This document shows positions 50,601 through 63,500 of a stretch of 64,000 nt of DNA, piece after piece. This DNA comes from Halocaridina rubra (taxonomy: Eukaryota > Arthropoda > Malacostraca > Decapoda > Atyidae): assembly GCA_037179515.1 (NCBI GenBank), contig JAXCGZ010007585.1, positions 80,001 through 144,000 on the forward strand. The letters are read 5' to 3'. Position 1 is the stretch's first letter, and each line of letters starts with the position of its first letter. The notes beneath the pieces were generated by a model that saw only the letters and a list, made by a program, of their open reading frames with translations, was not told the DNA's origin and searched no databases. The position numbers were made by a program, and so were the translations under genes.

Positions 50601-51990
50601 AAACATACCTGAGGTGTTTAGGCTTAGCAAAGATAGGTCAATCTGGCTGCGGTTAAGCATTCCAGGGTGATTAAGTTCAGCATAGCTGAATCATTTAAGC
50701 TGTAGTTAAACATACCAAGGGTGTATGGTTCAGTAGAGGTATACTGGTTTCACTCCAGGTAAATATACCAGGAGTGTTTGGTTCAGCAGATACATACCGG
50801 TTTTACTCCGATTAAAAATACCAGAAGTGTTTAAGTTTAGCAAAGATAAGATAATTTCACTGCAGTTACACATACTGGGTATAACTGGTTCAGCAGAGGT
50901 ATACCAGTTTCACTTAAGTAAAATATTCCAGGGGTGTTTGGTTCAGGAGATGCATACCTTAATCACTCCAATTATACATACCAGGGGTGTTTAGGTTCAG
51001 TAAAGATAACTCAATTTCACTGCAGTTAAGCATACCAGGTGCGTTTGATTCACCAAAGAAATGCCAGTTTCATTCCAGTTAAATATTCTAGTAGTGTTCG
51101 GCTCAGCAGATGAATACCTCTGTTACTCCCATTAGATATACAAGGACTGTTTAGTTCAGTAAATAATTAGTCACTTTCCCTCCAGTTGAACATATCAGGG
51201 CTGTCTGGTTCAACAGAGGTATACCAATTTCACCACAATACCACATAACAGGGTATTAGGTTCAACAAAGATTAATAAATTTCACTGCATTTATATGTAC
51301 CAGAGGTGTGTGGTTCAAAAAAGTATACCAGTTTCACTACAGTTTAACATACCAGGGATGTTCAGGTTCAGCAAAGAAAAGTCAATTTCACTGAAGGTAG
51401 ACATAACAATGGTGCTTGCTTTAGCATAGATATACCTGGTTCACTCCAGTTAAGCACCCCAGGGGTTGTGTAGTCAGAAAAAATATACCTGTTTAACTTC
51501 ACTTAAAGATATCTAAAGTATACAGATTCAGAGGAAGCACACTGCTTAGCTTTAGCAGAGGTTTAATGTCTCATTCTTGTTAAACATGCCAGGGTTGCAT
51601 GGTTCAGAAGAGGCATGTCAATTTTAGTCCAATTAAACATATAGAGGTGTTTGATTTAGAAGAAGCATACCTGTTCCACTTCTGTAAGACACACCAAGGG
51701 TGACTGGTTCAGTAGAGATATGCCGGTTTCACTCCTTTAAGCATACAATAGGCATACCCATTCCTTTCCTGTAAAACATACCAGGGGTGTCTAATTCAAC
51801 AGGAATATGCCGGGCTCACTCTTGTCAAACATATCTAGGGTGTTTAGTTCAGAAGAGATATATCGGTTTCGTTTCAGTTAAACATACCAAAGTTATACCT
51901 GCTTAAGTCAACTTAACATGCCAAGTTTTTTTTTTTTTCCCAGGAATGATATGCCAATTTATTGCCGTAAAACATACCAATGATGTTTGG
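50601..51990. repeat. decayed minisatellite, unit about 53 bp, about 26 copies
   Basis: Consensus reads approximately AAACATACCAGGGGTGT, TTGGTTCAGCAGAGGTATA, CCAGTTTCACTCCAGTT. The ATACCAGG block starts near 50661, 50707, 50760, 50812, 50866, 50920, 50973, 51027, 51081, 51133 and onward, stepping by 52-54 bases. Copies differ at many positions and no unit is exact. Confidence 0.9.
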
Positions 51991-52138
51991 GTCAGCATCC
52001 ACCAGATACAATATAAACTGGTTATTAACTTAAAAAAAATGCTATCAGCTTCACGAGCACTGACAATGGGATATCATATTGCAAGCAATGCATGACACTT
52101 CTGTTTTTTATCTCAAAAAGAGCTAACCAAATTAGTTC

Positions 52139-53539
<1,401 letters not shown>

Positions 53540-53989
53540 ACCTATATGTGAGTGTGCTTTGAGGGAAGTTAATTCGTTCCCAAAAAACTCGTAATATTCC
53601 AGAAGTATCCAGACCTACAAGATACGACATTGACGAGAGTTATATATGATTATTCAGTATTCCTACTATGTATTTCTAAGGGTACTAATGACATGGCCAA
53701 TATATTATATAGACGGTTAGCTGTAAGAACACAGACATCGCCAATCAAAACAGTCGAGGAATTCACAAACAATCATGGCTCTAGTAATGATATATAAAAT
53801 AAGAGAAAAATTTTTATACATTGTAATTCATAAAATTACTAAGATTATTTACCTGTCTATTTACCTACCTTCCCCTCTACCTGAATCAAGGTAAAAAAGT
53901 CACAGGTTAAAAAGTCACTGATAAAAGGCACAGGAAAAAAGTCTAACCTAACCTGTGAATATATAACTGTGACTTTATTACCCGCTACG

Positions 53990-53992
<3 letters not shown>
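53540..53992. other. non-coding stretch
   Basis: TTAATTCGTTCCCAAAAAACTC near 53568 resembles miniature-element ends (compare 14890). TAACCTAACCTG lies near 53945. No gene seen. Confidence 0.4.

Positions 53993-54056
<64 letters not shown>
53993..54056. repeat. (AT)n microsatellite
   Basis: Pure AT tract. Confidence 0.96.
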
Positions 54057-54058
<2 letters not shown>

Positions 54059-54173
54059 GTTTTTTCTTTTTTTGCTAGAAACATTTAGTAGCGCATGTTC
54101 ATTTCTTTATCTATAAGCTAACATGGAGTTTCCTACTTATTACTTCTTTTAGAGTAGTAAGGTTGGTAGTTCT

Positions 54174-54178
<5 letters not shown>

Positions 54179-54238
<60 letters not shown>
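54179..54238. repeat. (AC)n microsatellite at the 5' junction of LINE A
   Basis: About 30 AC units ending exactly where LINE A coding sequence begins. Confidence 0.97.
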
Positions 54239-54239
<1 letters not shown>

Positions 54240-54241
54240 CT

Positions 54242-54619
54242 AGGGTTGTAGACCTGATAAGAAAGCTTGGAGTAGTATGTGGTCCTGAGGATATTGTAAA
54301 CATACACCAACTAGGTAAATATTCGAGGGAAGGAAAGCCGAGACCAACAAAAGTAACCTTTGAGAGAGGGGAGACATGTAGGGAAATATTGTTGAGAAAA
54401 AAAAGTCTAAAAGACCTTCAAGAATGCAAAGAAGTGTTCATTAGACGATACAGAACACAGGAAGAGATGGGAAAGATCAAAAACTTGTTGCAAGAGGCAA
54501 GAAGGTTAAATGATGAAAGAAATGAAGAAGAGAAGAAAAATTTTCGTTACGGAATACTTCCAGACAAAGGGGAGATAAAGAAGATAATGACAGAAGATCA
54601 GGGGATGGGGCCTCATTAA
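54242..54619 (+). CDS. LINE A ORF1, C-terminal part (5'-truncated)
   Basis: Open from the (AC)n junction to TAA at 54617-54619, about 125 residues without a start codon. It reads VVDLIRKLGVVCGPEDI, then QLGKYSREGKPRPTKVTF, then a lysine/arginine-rich helix-prone stretch (LLRKKSLKDLQECKEVFIRR, TQEEMGKIKNLLQEARRLND). The RLGK-x-RP-KV-F pattern resembles the baculovirus FP25K-like nucleic-acid-binding segment found in the ORF1 of many arthropod LINEs. It presumably packages element RNA. The N-terminal half is lost. ORF2 begins in the -1 frame relative to this one, with a 94-base overlap. Confidence 0.75.
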   Translation, partial: RVVDLIRKLGVVCGPEDIVNIHQLGKYSREGKPRPTKVTFERGETCREILLRKKSLKDLQECKEVFIRRYRTQEEMGKIKNLLQEARRLNDERNEEEKKNFRYGILPDKGEIKKIMTEDQGMGPH

Positions 54620-57444
54620 GATTGTTATACACAAATGCTGATGGATTAGCTGGTAAGGCAGTAGAATTAAAAGATAGGATTCACAACAGTAAGGCAGATA
54701 TAGTAGCAATTACAGAGACTAAGTTGAGTGAGGACATAAACAGTGTCACAGTTTTTCCTAAGGGCTTCAGAATACTAAGGGTCGAAAGATCTGAGAGGAC
54801 TGGTGGAGGGATAGCACTGCTCATAAGTGAGAGGATTCAAGTTGAAGAGATAAACTTGGCTATAGAAAGTGAGTTCAGGGAATTTCTTGTTGCTCGCATA
54901 AATACTGGGTCAGAGAGCATTATAATAACTGTTGTATACAACCCACCAAGGAACCAAAATAGGCTTGAAATTTATGAGGAAAGTCATATAGGTACGATTG
55001 AAGTCATAAACTCAGTTGTTAACATGGCGCGGGAGAAAAAATGTAGGATTTTGATTATGGGAGACTTTAATCATAAAGAGATAGATTGGATAAATCTTGA
55101 CCCACACAGTGGTGAGGACTCCTTTGGGGCAAGATTCCTAGATTGCGTACAAGGGAATTTCCTACACCAACATGTAATGGAACCAACAAGAGCCAGGGGT
55201 GGGGATGAGCCATCACTACTTGATCTGGTGTTCACAGATAATGTGTTGGATATTGAAAATATTGAGTATGAACCACCAATTGGAAAGAGTGACCACTGTG
55301 TGTTGTTGATGGAGTATATCATTGAAGACATTCTTCCTGAGAGTAGAGGCACTGAGGACATGAGGAGGAACTATCAGAAAGGAGATTACATCAAAATGAA
55401 TGAGCTTTTTGCAGTTATTGACTGGAGAACCTTATTTTACAACAAACCTGTACAAGAAATGTATGACATCTTTTGTGAGAAATATGGGAAGATTGTAGAT
55501 TGCTGCATACCTGTCACCAAAGTAGGTGTAATTCATGCCAGAGAGAAATGGTTTGATAATGGGTGTAAAAGAGCTAAGGAGTGGAGAGACAAATGCTGGA
55601 AAAGGTATAGGAGGAGAAAAAACATAAATGCCTGGCAAACCTACAAAAGAGCAAGAAATGACTACCTAAGTAAAAGGAGAGAGGCAGAGAAAGATTATGA
55701 GAGGGACATCACCAGGAAGGCGAAAGAAAATCCCAAGCTTTTCCACAGCTTTATCAGAGGAAAACTGAAGGTAAAAGAACAGGTTTTAAGGCTAAAGAGA
55801 GCGGATGGAAGCATCACTGAGACGGACGAAGAGATCTGCAAAGAATTGAACAAGGAGTTTCAGTCAGTATTTACAGTAGAAAATACCCCACCCCCTCAGA
55901 TTGCAGTGATAGAAGCTCAAGGGCCGGTATTAGAGAACATCAACCTTACAGCCACAGAGGTATGCAAAGCGCTGATGGATTTAGATGTTCATAAAGCTAC
56001 AGGTCCTGATGACATATCCCCTCATGTGCTTAAAAAATGCGCAAACACAATATCAGTGGCACTAAGTATCATATTTAAGGAGTCATTGGAGTCGGGGGAG
56101 ATTCCAAGATGCTGGAAACAAGCAAATGTGATACCTATCTTCAAAAAGGGAAGGAGGGATACGGCTCTGAACTATAGACCAGTTTCCTTGACCAGCATAG
56201 TTTGCAAAGTTATGGAGAAACTACTAAGGAAACATATCTCTCTTCACTTGGAATCCTTCAACTTTTTGTCAGTGAGGCAACATGGCTTCAGAGAAGGAAG
56301 ATCAACAGTAACAAACTTATTAGAATTTTATGATGAGGTAAGCCAAATCTTACAGGAAAGAGAGGGCTGGGCAGATTGCATATTCCTAGACTTCCAGAAA
56401 GCGTTTGACACTGTTCCACATGGGAGACTTATTAGGAAGCTGCAATCAATGGCTAGAATAGGTGGAAATGTCTTGGAATGGATAAAAACTTACTTAGAAG
56501 GAAGGGAACAGAGGGTTAGAGTAAGACACTCAGTGTCTGAATGGAGAAGAGTTAGTAGTGGAGTTCCACAGGGTTCAGTTTTAGGGCCACTTTTGTTCCT
56601 TGTATATGTAAATGACCTACCAGAGTCTGTAAATTCATTCATGAATATGTTTGCAGATGATGCAAAGATTGTGAAGAAAGTAAAAAACGAGAACAATGGT
56701 AGAGAACTTCAGGAGGATCTAAATAATCTGCATGAGTGGTCAGAAAAGTGGCTAATGAAATTCAATACCTCAAAATGTAAGGTAATGAGAATGGGTACAA
56801 GTGCAAGAAGGCCCAAGCTTGACTACTCGGTGGCTGGAGTACAACTTCAGGAGACAGAAAATGAGAGAGATCTAGGAGTAAACATATTGGCAGATTTGTC
56901 TCCAGAAATACATATAAATGGCGTAGTAAGGGCAGCATATGCATTCTTATCAAATGTAAGGGTAGCCTTCAGGCACATGGACAAGGAAATGTTCAGAAAT
57001 ATTTATGTAACCTATGTGAGGCCAAAACTGGAATATGCAGCCCCCTTTTGGAATCCGCACTTGAAAAAGCACATAGCTAAGCTTGAAAAAGTTCAAAGAC
57101 ATGCCACGAAACTGGTACCAGAAATACGCAATCTCGGTTATGATGAGAGGCTGAGGGAATTAGACTTGCCATCACTCGAAGCTAGAAGAGTAAGGGGGGA
57201 TATGGTGACAGTCTTTAAATTCCTTCATGGTTATGATAGAGTGGATAGGGATCGATATTTCGATATGGCTGGCTCTAGAACTAGAGGTCATAGTTTGAAG
57301 CTTCGGAAGAAAACTTGTTTGCAGGATGTAAGGAAATACTTTTTCAGTGTAAGAGTAGTTGATAATTGGAATTCGCTAAGCGAGGAGGTAGTTAATGCTA
57401 CCTCAATCCATAGTTTTAAGGACAGGTATGATAAGTATCACTAA
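54526..57444 (+). CDS. LINE A ORF2, endonuclease-reverse transcriptase
   Basis: The frame is open from 54526 to TAA at 57442-57444. Counting from TTG at 54622 gives 940 residues: LYTNADGL and ITETKLSE (endonuclease start), MGDFNHKEIDW at 146, SDHC at 223 with catalytic D/H, then KATGPDDISPHVL, IPIFKKGRRD, NYRPVSLTS at 517, FLDFQKAFDTVP at 588 (motif A), GVPQGSVLGPLLF at 647 (motif B), FADD at 677-680 (motif C), KWLMKFNTSKCKVMRMG, and a C-terminal region ending HSFKDRYDKYH. The role is nicking the target and copying element RNA onto it. No ATG lies in frame before the endonuclease domain, so initiation is unclear: frameshifting from ORF1, reinitiation, or a lost ATG. All catalytic motifs are present and uninterrupted. 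Confidence 0.93.
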   Translation, partial: RREEKFSLRNTSRQRGDKEDNDRRSGDGASLRLLYTNADGLAGKAVELKDRIHNSKADIVAITETKLSEDINSVTVFPKGFRILRVERSERTGGGIALLISERIQVEEINLAIESEFREFLVARINTGSESIIITVVYNPPRNQNRLEIYEESHIGTIEVINSVVNMAREKKCRILIMGDFNHKEIDWINLDPHSGEDSFGARFLDCVQGNFLHQHVMEPTRARGGDEPSLLDLVFTDNVLDIENIEYEPPIGKSDHCVLLMEYIIEDILPESRGTEDMRRNYQKGDYIKMNELFAVIDWRTLFYNKPVQEMYDIFCEKYGKIVDCCIPVTKVGVIHAREKWFDNGCKRAKEWRDKCWKRYRRRKNINAWQTYKRARNDYLSKRREAEKDYERDITRKAKENPKLFHSFIRGKLKVKEQVLRLKRADGSITETDEEICKELNKEFQSVFTVENTPPPQIAVIEAQGPVLENINLTATEVCKALMDLDVHKATGPDDISPHVLKKCANTISVALSIIFKESLESGEIPRCWKQANVIPIFKKGRRDTALNYRPVSLTSIVCKVMEKLLRKHISLHLESFNFLSVRQHGFREGRSTVTNLLEFYDEVSQILQEREGWADCIFLDFQKAFDTVPHGRLIRKLQSMARIGGNVLEWIKTYLEGREQRVRVRHSVSEWRRVSSGVPQGSVLGPLLFLVYVNDLPESVNSFMNMFADDAKIVKKVKNENNGRELQEDLNNLHEWSEKWLMKFNTSKCKVMRMGTSARRPKLDYSVAGVQLQETENERDLGVNILADLSPEIHINGVVRAAYAFLSNVRVAFRHMDKEMFRNIYVTYVRPKLEYAAPFWNPHLKKHIAKLEKVQRHATKLVPEIRNLGYDERLRELDLPSLEARRVRGDMVTVFKFLHGYDRVDRDRYFDMAGSRTRGHSLKLRKKTCLQDVRKYFFSVRVVDNWNSLSEEVVNATSIHSFKDRYDKYH
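54538..54544 (+). promoter_or_regulatory. candidate -1 ribosomal slippage heptamer
   Basis: A AAT TTT in the ORF1 frame fits the X XXY YYZ pattern. It lies inside the 54526-54619 overlap, and the -1 frame from it is open through all of ORF2. A GGAA-TAC-TTCC mini-hairpin at 54551-54561 follows, but no strong pseudoknot was recognised. Confidence 0.35.
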
Positions 57445-57533
57445 GTCTAAAAATGGAACCGATCAGGAGACGGGAAGATACGAGCTTTGGGCTCTTTCCC
57501 GTAAACACAATTAGGTAATCACAATTAGGTAAT

Positions 57534-57797
<264 letters not shown>

Positions 57798-57989
57798 CAC
57801 TTTGCACCATCCATTGAAAAAAGATATGTATTCAGCATCTATTCCTTTGACCATTTTCCTGTACACTTTTATACTTTTTGTTTATATATATTTGCTCATT
57901 AATCTTTGTGAGTCAGTTGTTAAAGGGAGTCGATAGATTTAAAGGGGCTAGCCAGAATCAGGTACAGCAGAGAGAAACAACCGCATGTA

Positions 57990-58514
57990 CAGTCACTCCC
58001 AAAAGTCAAGGCTGCATTGCACGAAGTCAAGAAAATCTATAGACCCAATTTAATCTGAAATAAATATGTTCAGAGTATATCTAAAATAGGCCTAGATGAT
58101 AATATCTATCAACTTGTGATATCAGTGGTCATCATCTTTTGATAGAGCGAAGCATTATATATAACAAACTGTTTGAGAAACACTGGCAAAAGGCGTATCT
58201 GAAAAAAATTGTGTCAGCGCATAATATTGTCAAGAACCTTTTGACAGGATGAATATAAATACAATACTCTTCAGGGTGGTGCATCTGAAAACATTATGAT
58301 TAATGCTGATTTTTTTTTATTAACTAGTGAGCTGAGCCTCAGCTTTCAACAGAATGTAGCACAACAACATGCTGTTCCGGATTCAAGGGTTTAGGGTGAT
58401 TGACGTATAGCACCATCTTTTGACAAAAGGAAGCATATACTCCATCTCGTTTGTATGCACTGGTTCAGGGCGACCAGGTTCTCTTAAGGGGCGCCTGAAG
58501 TTTGGGAGTGATTG
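57990..58514. mobile_element. Tc1/mariner-like miniature element
   Basis: The left end CAGTCACTCCCAAAAGTCAA and the inverse of the right end, CAATCACTCCCAAACTTCAG, are inverted repeats. TA flanks both (57988-57989 and 58515-58516). The 525-bp interior has no transposase frame. CATCTTTTGAcA occurs twice inside (58131 and 58411). Confidence 0.82.
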
Positions 58515-58516
58515 TA

Positions 58517-59487
58517 TATATTCACTGAATCGAGGCATTCAAAATTCAGTTTCCATATAGAAAATGTAATTGAATTTACAGTTCATATGCCTTTAATCTC
58601 GAAAAGCTCATTACTGAATCCTTGGAATGTATTCCAAACTATTAAAGTTAATTTGCTTCTAAAAAAAATTCTATTTCTAAATCACACTTCCTTTAGTTGA
58701 AATAATACTTCATTTTAATTTCAAATTTTGCACTAATAATCTTTAATATTCATTACGACTTCTTTGACATGTACTCGAGATTATAGTTTCTAATGCAAGT
58801 TAAATAAACGAAAACAGTTTGAAGCTAAATTCTACAAAGAGAGCGTAATATTCACTACAAGTTTATTAAACATAATCTAATAAAAATACATGCTATCTGG
58901 CATGCATTTCAAACGACAACTAATAAATACATTTGAATTAAAGAAAAGAAAAGAAATAATTGAAAATATTGAAAAATAAAGAAAATATGATATAAGAATA
59001 TAATGAATGTTCCCTAATTTCAGACACTGAGGGAGAAAGCCAGCTCAGCTTAGTACTAGCCCAAGTCTGGATCAATGGAAAGTAGTGTCAAACCCTCAAC
59101 CTACGTATCTAAGAGACTAGTGAGAAAGGAACAACCCACAGGAGTATGATGCCTTTAGAGAAAGATTATAAAATGTTCCAGATCATTCTCAGAACAGGCA
59201 TCTGATGAGGCTCCATTCCAAATACAGCAGTTACATTCGAAAGTCATTGTTCGGCTAGGATAGGCAATATTAACCTAACCTTACCTAACCTAACCCAAAT
59301 TAGGCATCTACCATTAACCTCAATCCAAGGTTAAAAACTACAACAGGTACTTATTCTGGGAATGACCATATGTTCTTCAGCCTCCACCCACTAGATGTAC
59401 ACCACAAAAATAATCCAAAGGAATCTAAAAACTCAAATACAAAAAGTAAGAGATGACCACTTTAGGGAATTTGTGAATGTGCAATGC

Positions 59488-59488
<1 letters not shown>
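58517..59488. other. non-coding stretch with CCTAA tract
   Basis: AACCTAACCTTACCTAACCTAACCC lies at about 59271-59295. Otherwise AT-rich with no gene seen. Confidence 0.5.

Positions 59489-59567
<79 letters not shown>
59489..59567. repeat. (AG)n microsatellite
   Basis: AG tract with one AAAG break near its left end. Confidence 0.97.
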
Positions 59568-59569
<2 letters not shown>

Positions 59570-59651
59570 ACCATAGCAACTGTAGGCGATGGATACTAGA
59601 GGTAAAACTATCTTGGATATTTAAACTATGATCTCCCATATATATTTTACA

Positions 59652-59664
59652 CATACATACATAC

Positions 59665-59731
<67 letters not shown>
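59652..59731. repeat. (ACAT)n(AG)n microsatellite
   Basis: A short ACAT block followed by about 62 bases of AG. Confidence 0.96.
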
Positions 59732-60598
<867 letters not shown>

Positions 60599-60619
60599 AA
60601 TCTTGTAGCATGTACATAA

Positions 60620-61310
60620 TTTTATCAATATATATAGGATATTCTCTATGGACACCAACAAAAACTACCTCTACAAATAGAACAAAAAGAGAAACTGAAA
60701 GTGAAAATAAATCAGTGTTACAAAACCCGTTCTTGAAAGCAAAAACAGAATATACGAAAAAAAACAGCAACACCACATCATGAGATTATACAAGTATAAT
60801 AATAATAATAAAAAACTAAAACAGAATATACGAACAAAACACAATATAATCACAAAACAAGAAGATATAGAGTTATGCAAGTAAAATAAGCCCGAAAAAT
60901 GGAGACAATTATCAGTCTGGAGAAAAAATAGATTCAAAAGCCTTTCTTGAAAATACAATATGCAAAATCGACACCATAGCACAGAGTTAGTTTAAATACA
61001 CTGCATACCATTATCTGCTTATAAGTGGAGTCAGAGAGCAGTCTATACAGATAACGATATCTCAAAAAAACATATTTTTCTTAATAAAATAGACGGCAGA
61101 TAACAGAAAGCCACAGCAGATATAGCAGAAATATAAAGAACAACATTATCAGCGTGAAAAGAAAAGAGAAAGATCAGTCGATAGTCAAAATATCACAAAA
61201 CCCATTTTTGAAAACTTACTTAGAACAGATAACAACAACCACAGAGAAAATATTATATAAATAGAAAACTCCATTAACAGCCTAAAAACAACTGCCATTG
61301 CACGTGTTAG
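60620..61310. repeat. possible decayed long-unit repeat
   Basis: ACAAAACCCGTTCTTGAAAGC (about 60720), AAAAGCCTTTCTTGAAAATAC (about 60938) and ACAAAACCCATTTTTGAAAAC (about 61195) share a core, with A-rich AGAATATACGAA-like blocks between them. The spacing is irregular (about 220-260). Confidence 0.4.
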
Positions 61311-61458
61311 CCCCTAGTTAATATATAAATATCGTTCATGTTATATGGTTACCATCTTACTACAAAGCTCTGGCGGAACTTGAAGGCATGATGCTAGTAT
61401 TATTAATAAACATCCCGCAGGTGTAGCAGTTAAAAGATTGAAGGGAGAGTCTAATTTT

Positions 61459-61460
<2 letters not shown>

Positions 61461-61504
<44 letters not shown>
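61461..61504. repeat. (CT)n microsatellite at the 5' edge of a LINE A remnant
   Basis: Pure CT, running straight into LINE A sequence. Confidence 0.96.
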
Positions 61505-61508
<4 letters not shown>

Positions 61509-62203
61509 GAAGACATTTGATACATTCCAACACAGGACTCATTAAGAAGCTGCGAATAATAGGTGGATAAAAACCTACTTAGGAAGGGAGCACAGGATCA
61601 GAGTAAGACATGCAATGTCTGACTGGACTTAGGTTAACAGTGGAGTTCCGCAGAGATGTTCAAAAGCCACTTCTCTATCCTATGTATGATCTGCTAGAGT
61701 CTATATGTACATTTATTAATATGATTACACATGACGCAAATATTATGAAAAGTAAATGAAGAAAATAGTTCCAGAGAACAAAAGGAAATCCTAAATAACT
61801 TGCATGAGTGGTCAAAGCGGTTAATACTTCAATACCTCGTCATCTTTGTTATGATAAAAGGCCCAAGGAGTCAGAGTTACTGTCACTCGAAGATAGAAAA
61901 GAGATGGGACTATAGTAACGGTTTTAAATTCCCTCATGGTATTGAGACTGGAAAGGGAGCGACGTTTTGACATGAGTGGCTCTAGAACTAGAGGACTCTA
62001 GAGCTTTATAAGAAAACACCGTTGCAGGATATAAGGAAGTACGGTTTAGTGTAGAAGAGTTGATAACTGAAATTCGTTAAGTAACGAAACAACTATTAAG
62101 AACATAGAGTGATAGATAGTGAGTAAAAAAAATGAAACCTACTGTCAGGAAATGAGGAGTTAGAAGCATAAGGCTCTTTCTCGTGACCACAAGAAGGTAA
62201 ATA
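61505..62203 (+). mobile_element. LINE family A remnant, oldest copy
   Basis: Begins at the equivalent of RT motif A (AAGACATTTGATACATTCC corresponds to KAFDTVP) and follows GTGGAGTTCCGCAGAG (motif B), ACACATGACGCAAAT (decayed motif C) and TGCATGAGTGGTCAAAG. It then skips about 350 bases by internal deletion near 61865 and resumes with TTACTGTCACTCGAAGATAG to the tail, where only a decayed ACAAGAAGGTAAAT remains. Many stops. It is much more diverged than the other copies. Confidence 0.85.
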
Positions 62204-62287
62204 AGACCGGGAAAATACACACGCAACGAGGTTCGTGGAATTTACGTAGCGCCAAAGATAAGAACTATACACAGTTCGTTTCGTACA

Positions 62288-62290
<3 letters not shown>

Positions 62291-62339
<49 letters not shown>
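62291..62339. repeat. (CT)n microsatellite
   Basis: Pure CT tract, about 24 units. Confidence 0.97.
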
Positions 62340-62344
<5 letters not shown>

Positions 62345-62739
62345 ACAGCCACAGCGCGCGCAATGTAAAACACCATGTACTATTTCCCGCAAGTAACGCG
62401 CTCCGTTTCGTACAAACATGTTTAGAATGTGGAGTAATGGCTTCGTAAAATAGTAAAAATTTTCCCTTAAGACACGATTACGTAATGCAATATAAACATA
62501 CAAATAAATAAATATATAAATAAACAAATAAATATATAAACAGACAAATAAATTAATACTGTATTATATTACAACCAAACCACTACACAAGCAAGATTTA
62601 TTTCGAATATTATTTGAAGCTGTATGATGCAACCATCCTTTGATATTTCACACGTGCAAATACTGCCTGCTCTAACATGTTGACAGTTCTGATAATTTTG
62701 TAAATGGCGCTGTTTTTTTTTTTAATGTAAATATCATAT

Positions 62740-63500
62740 TAATAATGACCTGTGATCATTTACATATAAAACATAAGCAAATTTGAAAAAAAAATCGATT
62801 TACTTAGGTAAGACTTTAGGAAAACATTTATAAATGACCTATGATAATTGGCATTTGAAAAGTACACAGATATGAAAATAAAAAAAAAAAAATGATCGAG
62901 GGTAGAGAATGACCTGCTTTATTTACATATGACACATACAAAATGTGAAAAACAAATATTTCAATTAAAGATAAATTATTTTTTTTATATTGTAAGAAGT
63001 AACCCCAGCGAGTTCTGGGTTATTCATATTGACAATGCAAGTCACCTAATCTAACCTAACCTCAACTTTACAAGATAAGGTTAATTAATAACATGTGAAA
63101 AGCTAATTTGAAAAATATACATATATGCTAAATATTTATATTTTCTTATAGTTGAAGCTTATATTAGGCGTGATCTTTGGTGAAGTAAGTACCTCTAAAA
63201 GAGACACAAATATGAAAAAAAAGGTTATATTTGAGACGGGAACGGCTGGTGACGATTTACATTAAAAACATACTCAAATATAAGGAAAAACATTATTATA
63301 GAAATGAATTATTATACTAGTAACCTGGGAATTATATCTGAACGCACACATAAAAAAAATGATTTTATTAATGGTGAAAATGATTTGATTGATGGCCTGT
63401 GATAAACTATATTTCAAATGTACACATACGAAAAAAAAGAGATATTTTAGAGGGGATTATTTATTGAAAATATGGGATGTTATATTTTGAGACAAATATA
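62740..63500. repeat. decayed minisatellite, unit about 75-90 bp
   Basis: AATGACCTgTGATaATTtaCAT, then AAAxGTACACAtATGAAAAA and a run of A with GATATTT recur near 62746, 62833, 62909, 63087, 63170, 63245 and 63395. A GTCACCTAATCTAACCTAACC tract sits in it near 63045. Confidence 0.65.

Noticed and set aside
50601..51990. CRISPR-like regular spacing of repeats
   Set aside because: The repeats are degenerate, contiguous and without unique spacers, and the DNA is animal. It is a decayed minisatellite.
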